From Nocardia miyunensis NBRC 108239 (GTDB taxonomy: Bacteria > Actinomycetota > Actinomycetes > Mycobacteriales > Mycobacteriaceae): a stretch of DNA of 49,721 bases. Position numbers and translations under genes: made by a program. The DNA lies in the NCBI RefSeq assembly GCF_001613065.1, contig NZ_BDBQ01000110.1, positions 1 to 49,721 on the forward strand, written 5' to 3'. Under the pieces are notes generated by a model. The model made no database searches. It was not told the DNA's origin and worked only from the letters and a program-made list of their open reading frames with translations. Shown here in pieces: positions 25,272 through 32,914 of this stretch; the stretch's first letter is position 1; every line of letters begins with the position of its first letter.

Positions 25272-26066
25272 GTGACCGATCTTTCTGTTGCGCCGCAGCC
25301 GGTTTCGGGACACGGTCTGCTTGCCGGGAGGATTGCGGTGATCACCGCCGCGGCGGGGACCGGGATCGGGTCGGCCACGGCGCGCCGCATGCTCGACGAG
25401 GGCGCCAACGTCGTCGTATCCGATTGGCACGAGCGGCGTTTGAAGCAGACCGAGGAGGAGTTGGCCGCTGCTTTTCCGGAGCGCCGGGTGGCCTCGGTGG
25501 TCTGCGACGTCACCAGCACCGACCAGGTGGGCGAGCTGATCGCCGGGGCCGCGAAAGCGTTGGGGCGCATCGACATCCTGGTCAACAATGCCGGGCTGGG
25601 CGGTGAGACACCGGTTGTCGACATGACCGACGAGCAGTGGGATCGCGTCCTGGACATCACCCTCAACGGCACGTTCCGCTGCACCCGCGCGGCCCTGAAG
25701 TACTTCCGCGAGGCCGGGCACGGCGGCGTCATCGTCAACAACGCCAGCGTCCTGGGCTGGCGCGCCCAGCACGGCCAGGCTCATTACGCCGCCGCCAAGG
25801 CAGGCGTCATGGCCCTGACCCGCTGTAGCGCGGTGGAGGCCGCCGACCTGGGCGTTCGCATCAACGCCGTGGCACCCAGCATCGCCCGCCACCCCTTCCT
25901 CGACAAGGTCTCCTCCACCGAACTCCTCGACCGCCTCTCCGCCGGAGAAGCCTTCGGCCGCGCAGCCGAACCCTGGGAAGTGGCCGCCACCATCGCCATG
26001 CTCGCCAGCGACTACACCTCGTACATGACCGGCGAGGTGGTCTCGGTCAGCAGCCAGCGGGCGTAG
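25272..26066 (+). CDS. ipdF: SDR-family oxidoreductase IpdF
   Basis: A 264-residue short-chain dehydrogenase. The glycine motif is unusual: ITAAAGTGIGSATARRML instead of TGxxxGxG. NNAG, a Ser in NNASVLGWRA and YAAAKAG (Tyr and Lys) follow at the usual spacing; the C-terminus ASDYTSYMTGEVVSVSSQ is typical. Position after fadE30 and the close match in length and motifs to Rv3559c identify IpdF, which oxidises the 5-hydroxyl of the shortened steroid C/D-ring CoA ester. GTG at 25272 is preceded by GGAGGAAT. Seventy-seven bases separate it from fadE30. Confidence 0.9.
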   Translation: MTDLSVAPQPVSGHGLLAGRIAVITAAAGTGIGSATARRMLDEGANVVVSDWHERRLKQTEEELAAAFPERRVASVVCDVTSTDQVGELIAGAAKALGRIDILVNNAGLGGETPVVDMTDEQWDRVLDITLNGTFRCTRAALKYFREAGHGGVIVNNASVLGWRAQHGQAHYAAAKAGVMALTRCSAVEAADLGVRINAVAPSIARHPFLDKVSSTELLDRLSAGEAFGRAAEPWEVAATIAMLASDYTSYMTGEVVSVSSQRA

Positions 26067-26336
26067 CTGTTCGGACCCTGCGGCCCGTGATGGAAACGAT
26101 CCGGGTCGCGCCGATGGCGGCTGCCCGAGCGACCGGAATTCCCCTGCATACCGAAGACCGCCCGGTCCCTTCTTCGTTATGATCGGACGTGCTCCTCGAG
26201 GTTTCGCTGCCGGTGCGGCGTGCTCGATCCGGCGTCGCGGTGGCAGCAGTGATGGCATATCGGCCGCGTCATGCGGAGTAATCGCGTTTCGAACAGCGGT
26301 CGCAAACGAATTCGCACATACGGAACGGAGAAATCC

Positions 26337-27125
26337 ATGCCTCTGCGCGATACGCCCTGGCCGGAGGGGACCCCGTGTTGGGTCGACTGCCAGGTGGACG
26401 ACCCGGCCAAGGCGGGCGAGTTCTACTCCGCCCTGTTCGGCTGGGAGGTTCGGGACAGTGGCCCGGATACGGGCGGATATCTCATGGCCTCGCAGGGCGG
26501 CGCGGCCGTCGCCGGGATCGGTCCCAAGCCGCAGCCCGGAATGCTCTCGGTGTGGACCACGTACTTCGCCGCAGATGACAGCGACAATGTCGCCGGTAAG
26601 GTCAGCGCGGCGGGCGGTCAGGTGCTGATGCCCCCGTTCGACGTACTCGACCAGGGCCGCATGGCGGTTCTGGCGGACACCACCGGCGGTGTGTTCGGCA
26701 TCTGGGAGGCACGCGCGCACCACGGCGCCGCCGTCTACAACGAGCACGGTGCGTACTGCTGGAACGAATTGCACACCCGTCAGCTCGACGACGCGAAGAA
26801 GTTCTATGCCGACGTCTTCGGCTACACGTACACCGACGTCGGCGACGGTACGAACATGCGATATGTGATGTTCACTCCGCCCGGCGGCACGGAGGGGGTG
26901 GGCGGCATGAACGACGACACCCTCACGCCCGGCGACCCGATGCCCACCTACTGGCTGACCTGGTTCCAGTTCGACGGTGTCGACACCGCGGCGGAACGGG
27001 TGGCCGAACTGGGCGGCACGGTGCTGATGCCCCCGTCCGATTCACCGTTCGGCAGGATGACGATGGTTGTGGGGCCACAGGGTGAGACGTTCGGCGTGAT
27101 CGACACGAACGTTCGCACGGGCTGA
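26337..27125 (+). CDS. Two-domain VOC (glyoxalase-like) protein
   Basis: A 262-residue protein made of two vicinal-oxygen-chelate domains. The first starts GTPCWVDCQVDDPAKAGEFYSALFGWEV, the second GAYCWNELHTRQLDDAKKFYADVFGYTYTD; each ends with a VLADTTGGVFGIW or VVGPQGETFGVI strand, as in the actinobacterial CFP-30B/hydroxylase family used in daunorubicin C-13 work. No complete set of metal ligands is obvious, so catalysis is uncertain. ATG at 26337 has CGGAG five to six bases before it. It lies alone after about 270 bases in which I see no gene. Confidence 0.85.
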   Translation: MPLRDTPWPEGTPCWVDCQVDDPAKAGEFYSALFGWEVRDSGPDTGGYLMASQGGAAVAGIGPKPQPGMLSVWTTYFAADDSDNVAGKVSAAGGQVLMPPFDVLDQGRMAVLADTTGGVFGIWEARAHHGAAVYNEHGAYCWNELHTRQLDDAKKFYADVFGYTYTDVGDGTNMRYVMFTPPGGTEGVGGMNDDTLTPGDPMPTYWLTWFQFDGVDTAAERVAELGGTVLMPPSDSPFGRMTMVVGPQGETFGVIDTNVRTG

Positions 27126-27144
27126 CGCCCCGTAGTTCGGTTGG

Positions 27145-27172
27145 GGGCCAGTCCGGTGAATCCGGCTGGCCC
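27145..27172. terminator. Hairpin terminator between convergent genes
   Basis: GGGCCAGTCCGG pairs with CCGGCTGGCCC around a five-base loop, with one bulged T; a T-containing run (TCAATCATTTTCG) follows on the plus strand. It lies 20 bases after the VOC gene. Confidence 0.75.
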
Positions 27173-27248
27173 TCAATCATTTTCGTCTCGGAGGGGGCGA
27201 CTACGGCACTTCGGCCGTGGCGATGGGCCGGCCGGCGGACCGGCAGGG

Positions 27249-27932
27249 TCAGCAGCAGTCGTCCCCGCGCCAGGACCGCACGCCCTGCCAGACGGCCGCG
27301 CCTGCTACGCCGAGGCCGACGATGGAGTCGAACCACCAGCCACCGCTCCACACGGCGGTGAGCGCCAGGGAGACCAGGACGGCAGCGGCTTGGATCGCGC
27401 ACAAATAGTTCTGGGTTCCCTCCCCGGCGGTTGCCGCTGAATCCAGGCGAGCGGCCAGGTGGTGTTTCGCCCGGCCCAGCAGAGGCATCGCCACCAGTGA
27501 CAGTGCGGTGACGACTATTCCGAGCGCTGTGGTCTCGGATCGGTGTTCGCCCAGCAGATCTCGTACGGATTCGACGGCGACGTATGGCGCGATCAGCCAA
27601 AACGATACGGCCACAAGCTTTTGCGCGGTCCGCTCGGCCGTCTCGGAGACGGTTCGATCACCGGTGAACCGCCACACCACGATCACACTGGCCATACCTT
27701 CGACGACGCTGCCCAGCGCCCAGCCGATCAGCGCGATCGATCCCGCCGCGACACCCTGCCACAGCCCGATCGCGCCCTCGGCGAGCATCCACACCAGGCT
27801 CACCCAGGCCAGACAGCGCGCCCATCGAGCGGCGCGATGCCACGCCGCATCCCTGGTGACCGGCGCGGCGCACGAGCCCCCGCAGCAGTCCTGGGCCGCC
27901 ACCAGATTCGGCCGCGCACCCGCATCGGTCAC
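27249..27932 (-). CDS. Cation transporter with cysteine-rich ends
   Basis: A 227-residue membrane protein with about six hydrophobic segments, resembling short cation-diffusion-facilitator-like proteins: LAWVSLVWMLAEGAIGLWQGVAAGSIALIGWALGSVVEGMASVIVVWRFT at the N-terminal side and WWFDSIVGLGVAGAAVWQGV near the end match CDF helices 1-2 and 5-6. It lacks the usual C-terminal cytoplasmic domain. Cysteine clusters CCGGSC near residue 17 and CC at the very end may bind soft metals. GTG start overlaps the stop of the ArsR-family gene by four bases, so it is the target of that sensor; export of Cd, Pb or Zn is inferred. Confidence 0.85.
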   Translation of the reverse strand: MTDAGARPNLVAAQDCCGGSCAAPVTRDAAWHRAARWARCLAWVSLVWMLAEGAIGLWQGVAAGSIALIGWALGSVVEGMASVIVVWRFTGDRTVSETAERTAQKLVAVSFWLIAPYVAVESVRDLLGEHRSETTALGIVVTALSLVAMPLLGRAKHHLAARLDSAATAGEGTQNYLCAIQAAAVLVSLALTAVWSGGWWFDSIVGLGVAGAAVWQGVRSWRGDDCC

Positions 27933-28303
27933 GACGCCGCCTCCGAGCAGCACGAATCGATGCCGTATTCGGGGCACAGCGCGACCGCATTCCCGGTCGC
28001 GGCCAGTACCGCCTCCGCCGAGGACAACATCTGCACCAGCTCCGGGCGAGTCAACCGGAACAGCGACGCCCGCCCGACCGGCTCGGAATCGACCAACCCG
28101 CAATCACGCAGGCAGGCAAGATGTTTCGACACCGTCGACTGCGCCAACCCGACAGCCTGGACCAGATCCGTCACGCGTGTGGGCCCCGCTGCCAACCGCC
28201 GCACGATCGCCAGCCTCGCCGGATCGCCCAGTGACCGGAACAGTGCCGCAGCCGGGATCAACTCCACCCGCTCGACATCGATATCGGACGCTTTCATCGC
28301 CAT
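27929..28303 (-). CDS. ArsR/SmtB-family metal sensor, CmtR-like
   Basis: A 124-residue winged-helix repressor: FRSLGDPARLAIVRRLAAGPTRVTDLVQAVGLAQSTVSKHLACLRDCGLVDSEPVGRASLFRL. Cys64 and Cys68 in HLACLRDCGLV and Cys110 in the tail match the spacing of the three Cd(II)/Pb(II) ligands of mycobacterial CmtR (two in CLRGC, one about 41 residues later). Two more cysteines (DSCC) end the protein. It is the first gene of an operon with the cation transporter. ATG at 28303 or 28297. A 29-copy hexanucleotide repeat starts 17 bases upstream of the start codon, where its promoter should lie. Confidence 0.88.
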   Translation of the reverse strand: MAMKASDIDVERVELIPAAALFRSLGDPARLAIVRRLAAGPTRVTDLVQAVGLAQSTVSKHLACLRDCGLVDSEPVGRASLFRLTRPELVQMLSSAEAVLAATGNAVALCPEYGIDSCCSEAAS

Positions 28304-28318
28304 AGAGCGATGCTATCT

Positions 28319-28494
28319 CGATGCCGATGCCGATGCCGATGCCGATGCCGATGCCGATGCCGATGCCGATGCCGATGCCGATGCCGATGCCGATGCCGAT
28401 GCCGATGCCGATGCCGATGCCGATGCCGATGCCGATGCCGATGCCGATGCCGATGCCGATGCCGATGCCGATGCCGATGCCGATGCCGATGCCG
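28319..28494. repeat. Hexanucleotide microsatellite (ATGCCG)29
   Basis: Twenty-nine perfect tandem copies of ATGCCG from 28321 to 28494, preceded by CG and followed by one variant copy ATGGCG. It lies just upstream of the CmtR-like gene (minus strand), inside its leader or promoter. All six frames stay open through it, giving Asp-Ala, Met-Pro, Cys-Arg or Ser-Ala polymers, which explains several meaningless long frames. Not a CRISPR array: unit of six bases, no spacers. Confidence 0.97.
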
Positions 28495-28557
28495 ATGGCG
28501 ATTGCGCTCTCACTGCTGTTGTCACTGCACCGAAGTCGCTATTCGGGAAAGCGCGAA

Positions 28558-28950
28558 TCACCGCTCGTCCGGGCGGTCTTCCTCATTCCGGATCCGTGAA
28601 GTGCGATTGGCGTTGATCTCCTCGCGGTGCGCCATGGCCCATTCGGCGAGGGAGATCACCATCGGTAGCAGTGTTCGTCCCAGTTCGGTCAGTTCGTATT
28701 CGACCCGGGGCGGCACCTCCGCATAGGCCGTGCGGCTGATGAGGCCGTCCTCGACCAAGTGTCCGAGCGTCAGGGTGAGCATTCGTTGCGAGATGCCCGC
28801 AACCGCATCCTTCAGCTCGCCGAACCGCAGCGGCCCCTCGCGCAGGGTGCCGATGACCAGCAGACTCCACTTGTCGCCGATGCGATCGAGTACTTCGCGG
28901 ACCGCGCCGCCCTCGGGTATCCGCACCGGCTTTCGTGTGACTTGCGCCAT
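28558..28950 (-). CDS. HxlR-family regulator
   Basis: A 130-residue winged-helix protein. REVLDRIGDKWSLLVIGTLREGPLRFGELKDAVAGISQRMLTLTLGHLVEDGLISRTAYAEVPPRVEYELTELGRTLLPMV is the complete HxlR domain. The start is the ATG at 28950 (MAQVTRKP); no strong ribosome site. It lacks a cysteine in the domain, so redox sensing by the known HypR/QorR way is unlikely. It is divergent from a DoxX-family gene, a very common pairing in which HxlR represses the neighbour. Its upstream frame stays open for a long way but has no family resemblance. Confidence 0.9.
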   Translation of the reverse strand: MAQVTRKPVRIPEGGAVREVLDRIGDKWSLLVIGTLREGPLRFGELKDAVAGISQRMLTLTLGHLVEDGLISRTAYAEVPPRVEYELTELGRTLLPMVISLAEWAMAHREEINANRTSRIRNEEDRPDER

Positions 28951-29055
28951 ACTCGAGCGTCCTTCCTGGACACATACATCGCTGTGCCTTTTGTCGCCAC
29001 ACCGACATTCACACACGATATGACCACGCGTCATCAGTGAGGATTGGGGAATACG

Positions 29056-29424
29056 GTGAACATCACCCTCTGGATCGTGCAGGGCCTGCTCGCGGTCGTC
29101 TATCTCGTCGCGGGCGGACTGAAACTGGTCCGGTCGCGCGAGCAACTCGTGGCGACGGGTCGGCTCGACTGGATGAAGGACAACTCGGATACGGTCGTGC
29201 GGGCGGTCGGTGCTGTCGAGGTTCTCGGCGCACTCGGCCTGATCCTGCCCGAGGCGACCGGCATCGCCCGCATTCTGACGCCGATCGCGGCGGTCGGCCT
29301 GGTCATCGTGCAGATCGGCGCACTGCGCGTGCACCTGACCCGCAACGAGCGAGAACCGTTGCCCGCCAACGTGGTTCTCCTGCTGCTCGCCGCCTTCGTC
29401 GCGATCGGGCGCTTCGTGGGCTGA
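29056..29424 (+). CDS. DoxX-family membrane protein
   Basis: A 122-residue protein with four transmembrane helices: ITLWIVQGLLAVVYLVAGGLKLV, AVGAVEVLGALGLILP, ILTPIAAVGLVIVQIGALRVHLT and NVVLLLLAAFVAIGRFVG. The conserved GGLKL after helix 1 and the layout are those of small DoxX proteins, which take part in redox or thiol stress in mycobacteria; the reaction here is unknown. GTG at 29056 follows GGGGA at five bases. It is divergent from an HxlR regulator that probably represses it. Confidence 0.88.
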   Translation: MNITLWIVQGLLAVVYLVAGGLKLVRSREQLVATGRLDWMKDNSDTVVRAVGAVEVLGALGLILPEATGIARILTPIAAVGLVIVQIGALRVHLTRNEREPLPANVVLLLLAAFVAIGRFVG

Positions 29425-29481
29425 GTTGTGCGCGCAGCTTCGGCACACGGATGCCGATGACGCTTCGGTTCGACTCGGCAG

Positions 29482-29510
29482 GTGAGCCGGTCGAGGCAGC
29501 ACCGGCTCAC
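29482..29510. terminator. Hairpin downstream of doxX-like gene
   Basis: A perfect 10-base-pair stem, GTGAGCCGGT with ACCGGCTCAC, and a nine-base loop, 58 bases after the DoxX stop. Confidence 0.75.
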
Positions 29511-29610
29511 CAGGTGTCCGGTTCGTCTTCGCGCAGGCGTTGCATGGCTCGTTCGATCCAGTTTTCGAAGGTGGTGGTGAGGTACCGCGGCGGCGATTGT
29601 CCGGTGCGGC
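29507..29610 (-). pseudogene. Possible 3' gene remnant
   Basis: The minus-strand frame reads RYLTTTFENWIERAMQRL and REDEPDTW, then TGA at 29507. It looks like a genuine protein C-terminus, but upstream the frame loses coding character and meets a TAG near 29668, with no start codon of quality. The fragment lies in the 285-base gap between doxX and the type VII-associated operon; its family is not recognised. Confidence 0.35.
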
Positions 29611-29709
29611 GACAACTTCGCGGTGAGTTCGATTCGGTGGGAACCGAATCCGGTCGAGGTGCGTCCTAGCACTACGATCGAGCCGATCGATTCCGGGGAG
29701 AGGGCAACT

Positions 29710-30366
29710 GTGGATACGTCCGAATACGACCGACTCCGTGCGCGTACCGATGCATTGCAGATCGAGGTCGACGCGATGCTGGAGGGTTATCAAGAGCGGA
29801 TGGAGAGCATCGCCGAGGCGCGGGACAAGCTGGCGGTGGCCACCACTCAGGCGTGGTCGTCGGACAATCTGGTCCGGGTCACCAGCAATGCCGCCGGAGT
29901 GCCGATCGAGGTGTGGGTGGATCCGCAGGCGTACAAGCGTTTGACGCCGCAGAAGCTCGGTGCGTCGGTCACCGAGGCATCGCAGGCCGCGGCGCGCGGA
30001 GCGAAGGCGCAGATCGCCGAGGCTCTGCAGCCGATCACCGCCGAGACGGAGTTCGTCCTGGAGAATCCCTTGGACGACAGCGATATTCCGGGCACGCCGG
30101 TCGGCGTCGAGAGCATTCTCCCGCCGCCGCCCGCGCCGCGTGAGCCGCAGGAACAGCCGGGGTACGGGCAGGCTGCGCAGCCGTCGTTCGACGCCGTGCC
30201 GCCGCCCCAGCCCGGCCGGGCGCAACCGCCGTCCTACAGCCAGCAGCCCGGTTCCGGCCAACCGGCTTCCATGCACCAGCCACCTCGCCAACCGAAGACC
30301 AAACCCTCCTATGCACCCGCCTGGGAACAGGACGAGGACGACACTCCGCACTGGAAGGGTTGGTAA
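29710..30366 (+). CDS. YbaB/EbfC-family protein of a type VII-associated operon
   Basis: A 218-residue protein. Residues about 1-110 have the YbaB/EbfC layout: a long N-terminal helix (EYDRLRARTDALQIEVDAMLEGYQERMESIAEARDKLAVAT), a beta part DNLVRVTSNAAGVPIEVWVDPQAYKRLTPQKLGASVTEAS and a C-terminal helix. The rest is disordered, rich in Pro and Gln. Such proteins (EspL in mycobacteria) accompany ESX secretion genes and may act as chaperones or nucleoid binders. GTG at 29710 follows GGAGAGGG. Five bases separate its stop from the EspC-like gene. Confidence 0.82.
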   Translation: MDTSEYDRLRARTDALQIEVDAMLEGYQERMESIAEARDKLAVATTQAWSSDNLVRVTSNAAGVPIEVWVDPQAYKRLTPQKLGASVTEASQAAARGAKAQIAEALQPITAETEFVLENPLDDSDIPGTPVGVESILPPPPAPREPQEQPGYGQAAQPSFDAVPPPQPGRAQPPSYSQQPGSGQPASMHQPPRQPKTKPSYAPAWEQDEDDTPHWKGW

Positions 30367-30370
30367 ACCG

Positions 30371-30718
30371 ATGAGCGGCAACGACTTCCAGATCGAACTC
30401 GAGGAATTCCGCAAGCACGTCCCGCGCTTCGAGGAGCTGAGCAAGGAACTCGAAACCGAAGTGCGGCAGCTGGTCAGCGATGTCGGCGCACTCTTCGGGA
30501 AAGTCGGTGACGACGACTTGGGCACGGCGTTCTCGGACAATTACCTGCCCATGGCCCAGAAGGCGGTCGAGGAGTTCGGCAAGGTGGTGAAGAATCTGTC
30601 GGGGCTGTCCACGAACACCGCAACCGTCGCGAATTCGCTCGAATCGGTCGACGAATCGCTCTCCGAGGCGCTGACCAAGATGAAATCGGTGATGGATGGG
30701 GGAAGAAGTAACCGATGA
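30371..30718 (+). CDS. EspC-like WXG100-related secreted protein
   Basis: A 115-residue helical protein of the ESX-1 secretion-associated EspC type (DUF2580/PF10824): two long amphipathic helices without signal peptide, ending in a loose basic tail. The first helix is IELEEFRKHVPRFEELSKELETEVRQLVSDVGALF, the second runs from MAQKAVEEFGKVVKNLSGLSTNTATVANSLESVDESL. No WxG turn is present; the turn region reads GDDDLGTAFSDNY. It sits between a YbaB-like gene and a WXG100-like gene, overlapping the latter by ATGA, and is probably secreted as its partner. Confidence 0.82.
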   Translation: MSGNDFQIELEEFRKHVPRFEELSKELETEVRQLVSDVGALFGKVGDDDLGTAFSDNYLPMAQKAVEEFGKVVKNLSGLSTNTATVANSLESVDESLSEALTKMKSVMDGGRSNR

Positions 30719-31746
30719 CCATCGAGATACCCAGCTACCTCGAGCCGGTGGCGACGCTCGTCGGATGTCGTTGGCCCAAATGCGATGAAGATGCCTTGGC
30801 CACCATGGGAACCCACTGGGAGGACATGGCCGGAACTCTCCAGAAGATCAAGGACAGCGGAGACGAGGCCGCCACATCGCTGGCCCGGCACATCGACGGC
30901 GAGACGCACGATTCCTTCCAGGATTACTGGACGGGTGCGAGCAAGCACATGGAGCAGCTCGTCGAACTGTGTCAGGGGCTGGGCAGAGCCTGCAAGATCA
31001 TGAGCGTGCTGATCAAGGGCTACAAGCTCTTTGCGATCGCCGCGATGGCCGAGCTCGCCGTGAATCTCGCGATCGCCGCCGCGACCGCGATCGAGACACT
31101 CGGCGCGAGTATGGCCGAGGCCGCCGGCGCCGAGGCGGTCACTCGGGTGATCATCCAGCAGGCGGTCAAGAAGCTGCTGATGAAGATCATCAAAGATACG
31201 GTGATCGAGGCATTCAAGGGGCTCGCCAAGGGGCTGGGTGAGGAACTCGCATGGGAGGTCGCCGAGAAGGAACTCGGTTTGCGGGACAGTATCGACTGGA
31301 CGAAGGTCGGCGAAGCTGGTGCGCACACGGCGATTTCGAGTGCTGTCGCTGGTGAGGCGAAGAAGGCGCTGAAGGAGGTCGGCGTCGACGAGCAGCACAA
31401 GTGGAACCCGTTGACCAGTACGCACAAGGACGGCCACGCCAAGGACGACTCGACGTCGGAGCATTCCGACGGGTCGAAGAGCGACAGCCACCACAAGGAC
31501 GACGAGAAGAGCAAGAAGGACGAGGGCAAGAGCGACGAGGAGAAGAAGAAGGACAAGGAGGCGAAGAAGAAGTTCGACGACAAGCTCGGCAAGGTCGGGG
31601 ACGGGGTCGCCGACGAGGCCGTGGACGGTCCGGACAGCCGGGCGAAGCGACTGCTCCAGGATGTGCAGAAGCTGCATAAGAATTCCGCCGCGAACGGTGC
31701 GCAGGCTCAGCAGACCATGAACAGCCTCGACTTGCCGCCGATCTGA
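30715..31746 (+). CDS. WXG100-like (CpnT N-terminus-like) protein with charged tail
   Basis: A 343-residue protein. It opens MTIEIPSYLEPVATLVGCRWPKCDEDALATMGTHWEDMAGTL, typical of the WXG100-like domain that begins CpnT and other type VII pre-toxins. A hydrophobic helical region (about 105-190) follows, then a highly charged Lys/Asp/Glu/Ser/His run (about 235-300) and a short end SLDLPPI. CpnT-type proteins carry a toxin at this place; none is seen here. No signal peptide. It overlaps the EspC-like gene by four bases. It may be a structural or channel-forming substrate of a type VII system, whose core genes are not in the window. Confidence 0.82.
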   Translation: MTIEIPSYLEPVATLVGCRWPKCDEDALATMGTHWEDMAGTLQKIKDSGDEAATSLARHIDGETHDSFQDYWTGASKHMEQLVELCQGLGRACKIMSVLIKGYKLFAIAAMAELAVNLAIAAATAIETLGASMAEAAGAEAVTRVIIQQAVKKLLMKIIKDTVIEAFKGLAKGLGEELAWEVAEKELGLRDSIDWTKVGEAGAHTAISSAVAGEAKKALKEVGVDEQHKWNPLTSTHKDGHAKDDSTSEHSDGSKSDSHHKDDEKSKKDEGKSDEEKKKDKEAKKKFDDKLGKVGDGVADEAVDGPDSRAKRLLQDVQKLHKNSAANGAQAQQTMNSLDLPPI

Positions 31747-31991
31747 CCCTCGAGCCCGTCTGCGGGATTTCCGCCCGCTCCCGAGGAGCAATTGATCCGA
31801 GTCGCAACAAGATTCGTTCACCGGCTCGGTGAGCTCGCTGGGTGATCATCCGGACCGCCGAGTACCAGGACGGATCCTTTCATGCCGCTGTATCCGCAAC
31901 CGGGGACGATCGGGGCGACAATTTCGGCATGCGGTCGATATCCCGATTATCCGCGACACGCACAGCGCATCTCCTGTCCCCGCAGCAGCAT

Positions 31992-32489
31992 TCAGTCGAT
32001 GCTGGGGCTGCGTCGCTCGATGAGGATGACATCGCGCCAGCGGCCATGGTGCCGGCCGATACGTTCACGGGTGCCGATGACGCGGAAGCCCGCCCTCCTG
32101 TGCAGGGCCAGGCTGGCGGTGTTCTCGGGGAAGATGCCCGACTGCACTGTCCAGATGCCCGCGGTGTCAGTGGATTTCAGCAGTGTGGTCATCAGCGCCA
32201 GGCCGACTCCTCGGCCGCGGGCGTCGGGATGGACGTAGACTGAGTGCTCGACCACGCCCGCATAAGCGCGGCGGTCCGACACCCGGACGACCGCTACCCA
32301 GCCGAGCACGCGGTCGCCGTCCAGGGCGGTGTAGCGGTGTTCGGTCAGTTTGGTGGTATCGAACTTCTCCCAGGTCGGGGCGTGGGTTTCGAAGGTGGCG
32401 TCGCCGCTGTCGATGCCGAGTCGGTAGATCTCCAGCACCTGGGTTGCGTGCTCGGGGCGCATCGCTTCGATTCGGATGCCGTGGCTCAT
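31992..32489 (-). CDS. GNAT acetyltransferase, ArsN1/phosphinothricin acetyltransferase-like
   Basis: A 165-residue GNAT enzyme. IRIEAMRPEHATQVLEIYRLGIDSGDATFETHAPTWEKF is the N-terminal block of the phosphinothricin acetyltransferase group, VYVHPDARGRGVGLALMTTLL is the acetyl-CoA loop, and LHRRAGFRVIGTRERIGRHHGRWRDVILIER is the family end. In ars operons such enzymes (ArsN1) acetylate arsinothricin, an arsenic analogue of phosphinothricin. It overlaps arsC by ATGA and is the last gene of the operon, which supports ArsN1 over a general PAT. Substrate is inferred. Confidence 0.85.
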   Translation of the reverse strand: MSHGIRIEAMRPEHATQVLEIYRLGIDSGDATFETHAPTWEKFDTTKLTEHRYTALDGDRVLGWVAVVRVSDRRAYAGVVEHSVYVHPDARGRGVGLALMTTLLKSTDTAGIWTVQSGIFPENTASLALHRRAGFRVIGTRERIGRHHGRWRDVILIERRSPSID

Positions 32490-32899
32490 GACGCCGACGG
32501 TATGCCCAATTCGTGGAGCAGGGCGCGGATGCGATGTTCGATCTCGTCGCGGATGGGGCGGACCGCGTCGATGCCCTGCCCGGCGGGGTCGTCGAGTTTC
32601 CAGTCCAGGTAACGCTTTCCGGGGAAGAACGGGCAGGCGTCACCGCAGCCCATGGTGATCACCACATCGGAAGACTCGACCGCGTCCGCGGTGAGGACCT
32701 TGGGGATTTCGGTGGAGATGTCGATGCCGATCTCGGCCATGGCCCGCACTGCGGCGGGGTTGACCTGGTCGGCGGGCTCGGAACCCGCGGAGCGGACCTG
32801 GACACGGCCCGCGGCGAGGTGGGTCAGGAATGCGGCGGCCATCTGAGAGCGCCCGGCGTTGTGGACGCATACGAACAGCACGCTGGGTGTGGAAAGCAT
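32486..32899 (-). CDS. arsC: Arsenate reductase ArsC (LMW phosphatase type)
   Basis: A 137-residue arsenate reductase. The P-loop CVHNAGRS holds Cys11, which attacks arsenate; Cys85 and Cys89 (GCGDACPFFPGK) would form the disulfide cascade, as in thioredoxin-linked ArsC. The aspartate of the phosphatase fold is in DWKLDDPAG. It reduces arsenate to arsenite for export by Acr3. It lies 15 bases after acr3 and overlaps the acetyltransferase gene by four bases. Confidence 0.95.
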   Translation of the reverse strand: MLSTPSVLFVCVHNAGRSQMAAAFLTHLAAGRVQVRSAGSEPADQVNPAAVRAMAEIGIDISTEIPKVLTADAVESSDVVITMGCGDACPFFPGKRYLDWKLDDPAGQGIDAVRPIRDEIEHRIRALLHELGIPSAS

Positions 32900-32914
32900 C
32901 GGCGGGGTGCGCTT

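Noticed and set aside
28319..28494. CRISPR array
   Set aside because: The unit is six bases, copies are contiguous and there are no spacers.
28313..28616. Frames encoding Asp-Ala, Met-Pro, Cys-Arg or Ser-Ala polymers
   Set aside because: Every frame is open through a hexanucleotide repeat; no real protein is indicated.
28558..30540. A 660-codon minus-strand frame containing the HxlR domain at its end
   Set aside because: Only the last 130 codons resemble a protein family; the rest is a shadow of the DoxX and YbaB-like genes.
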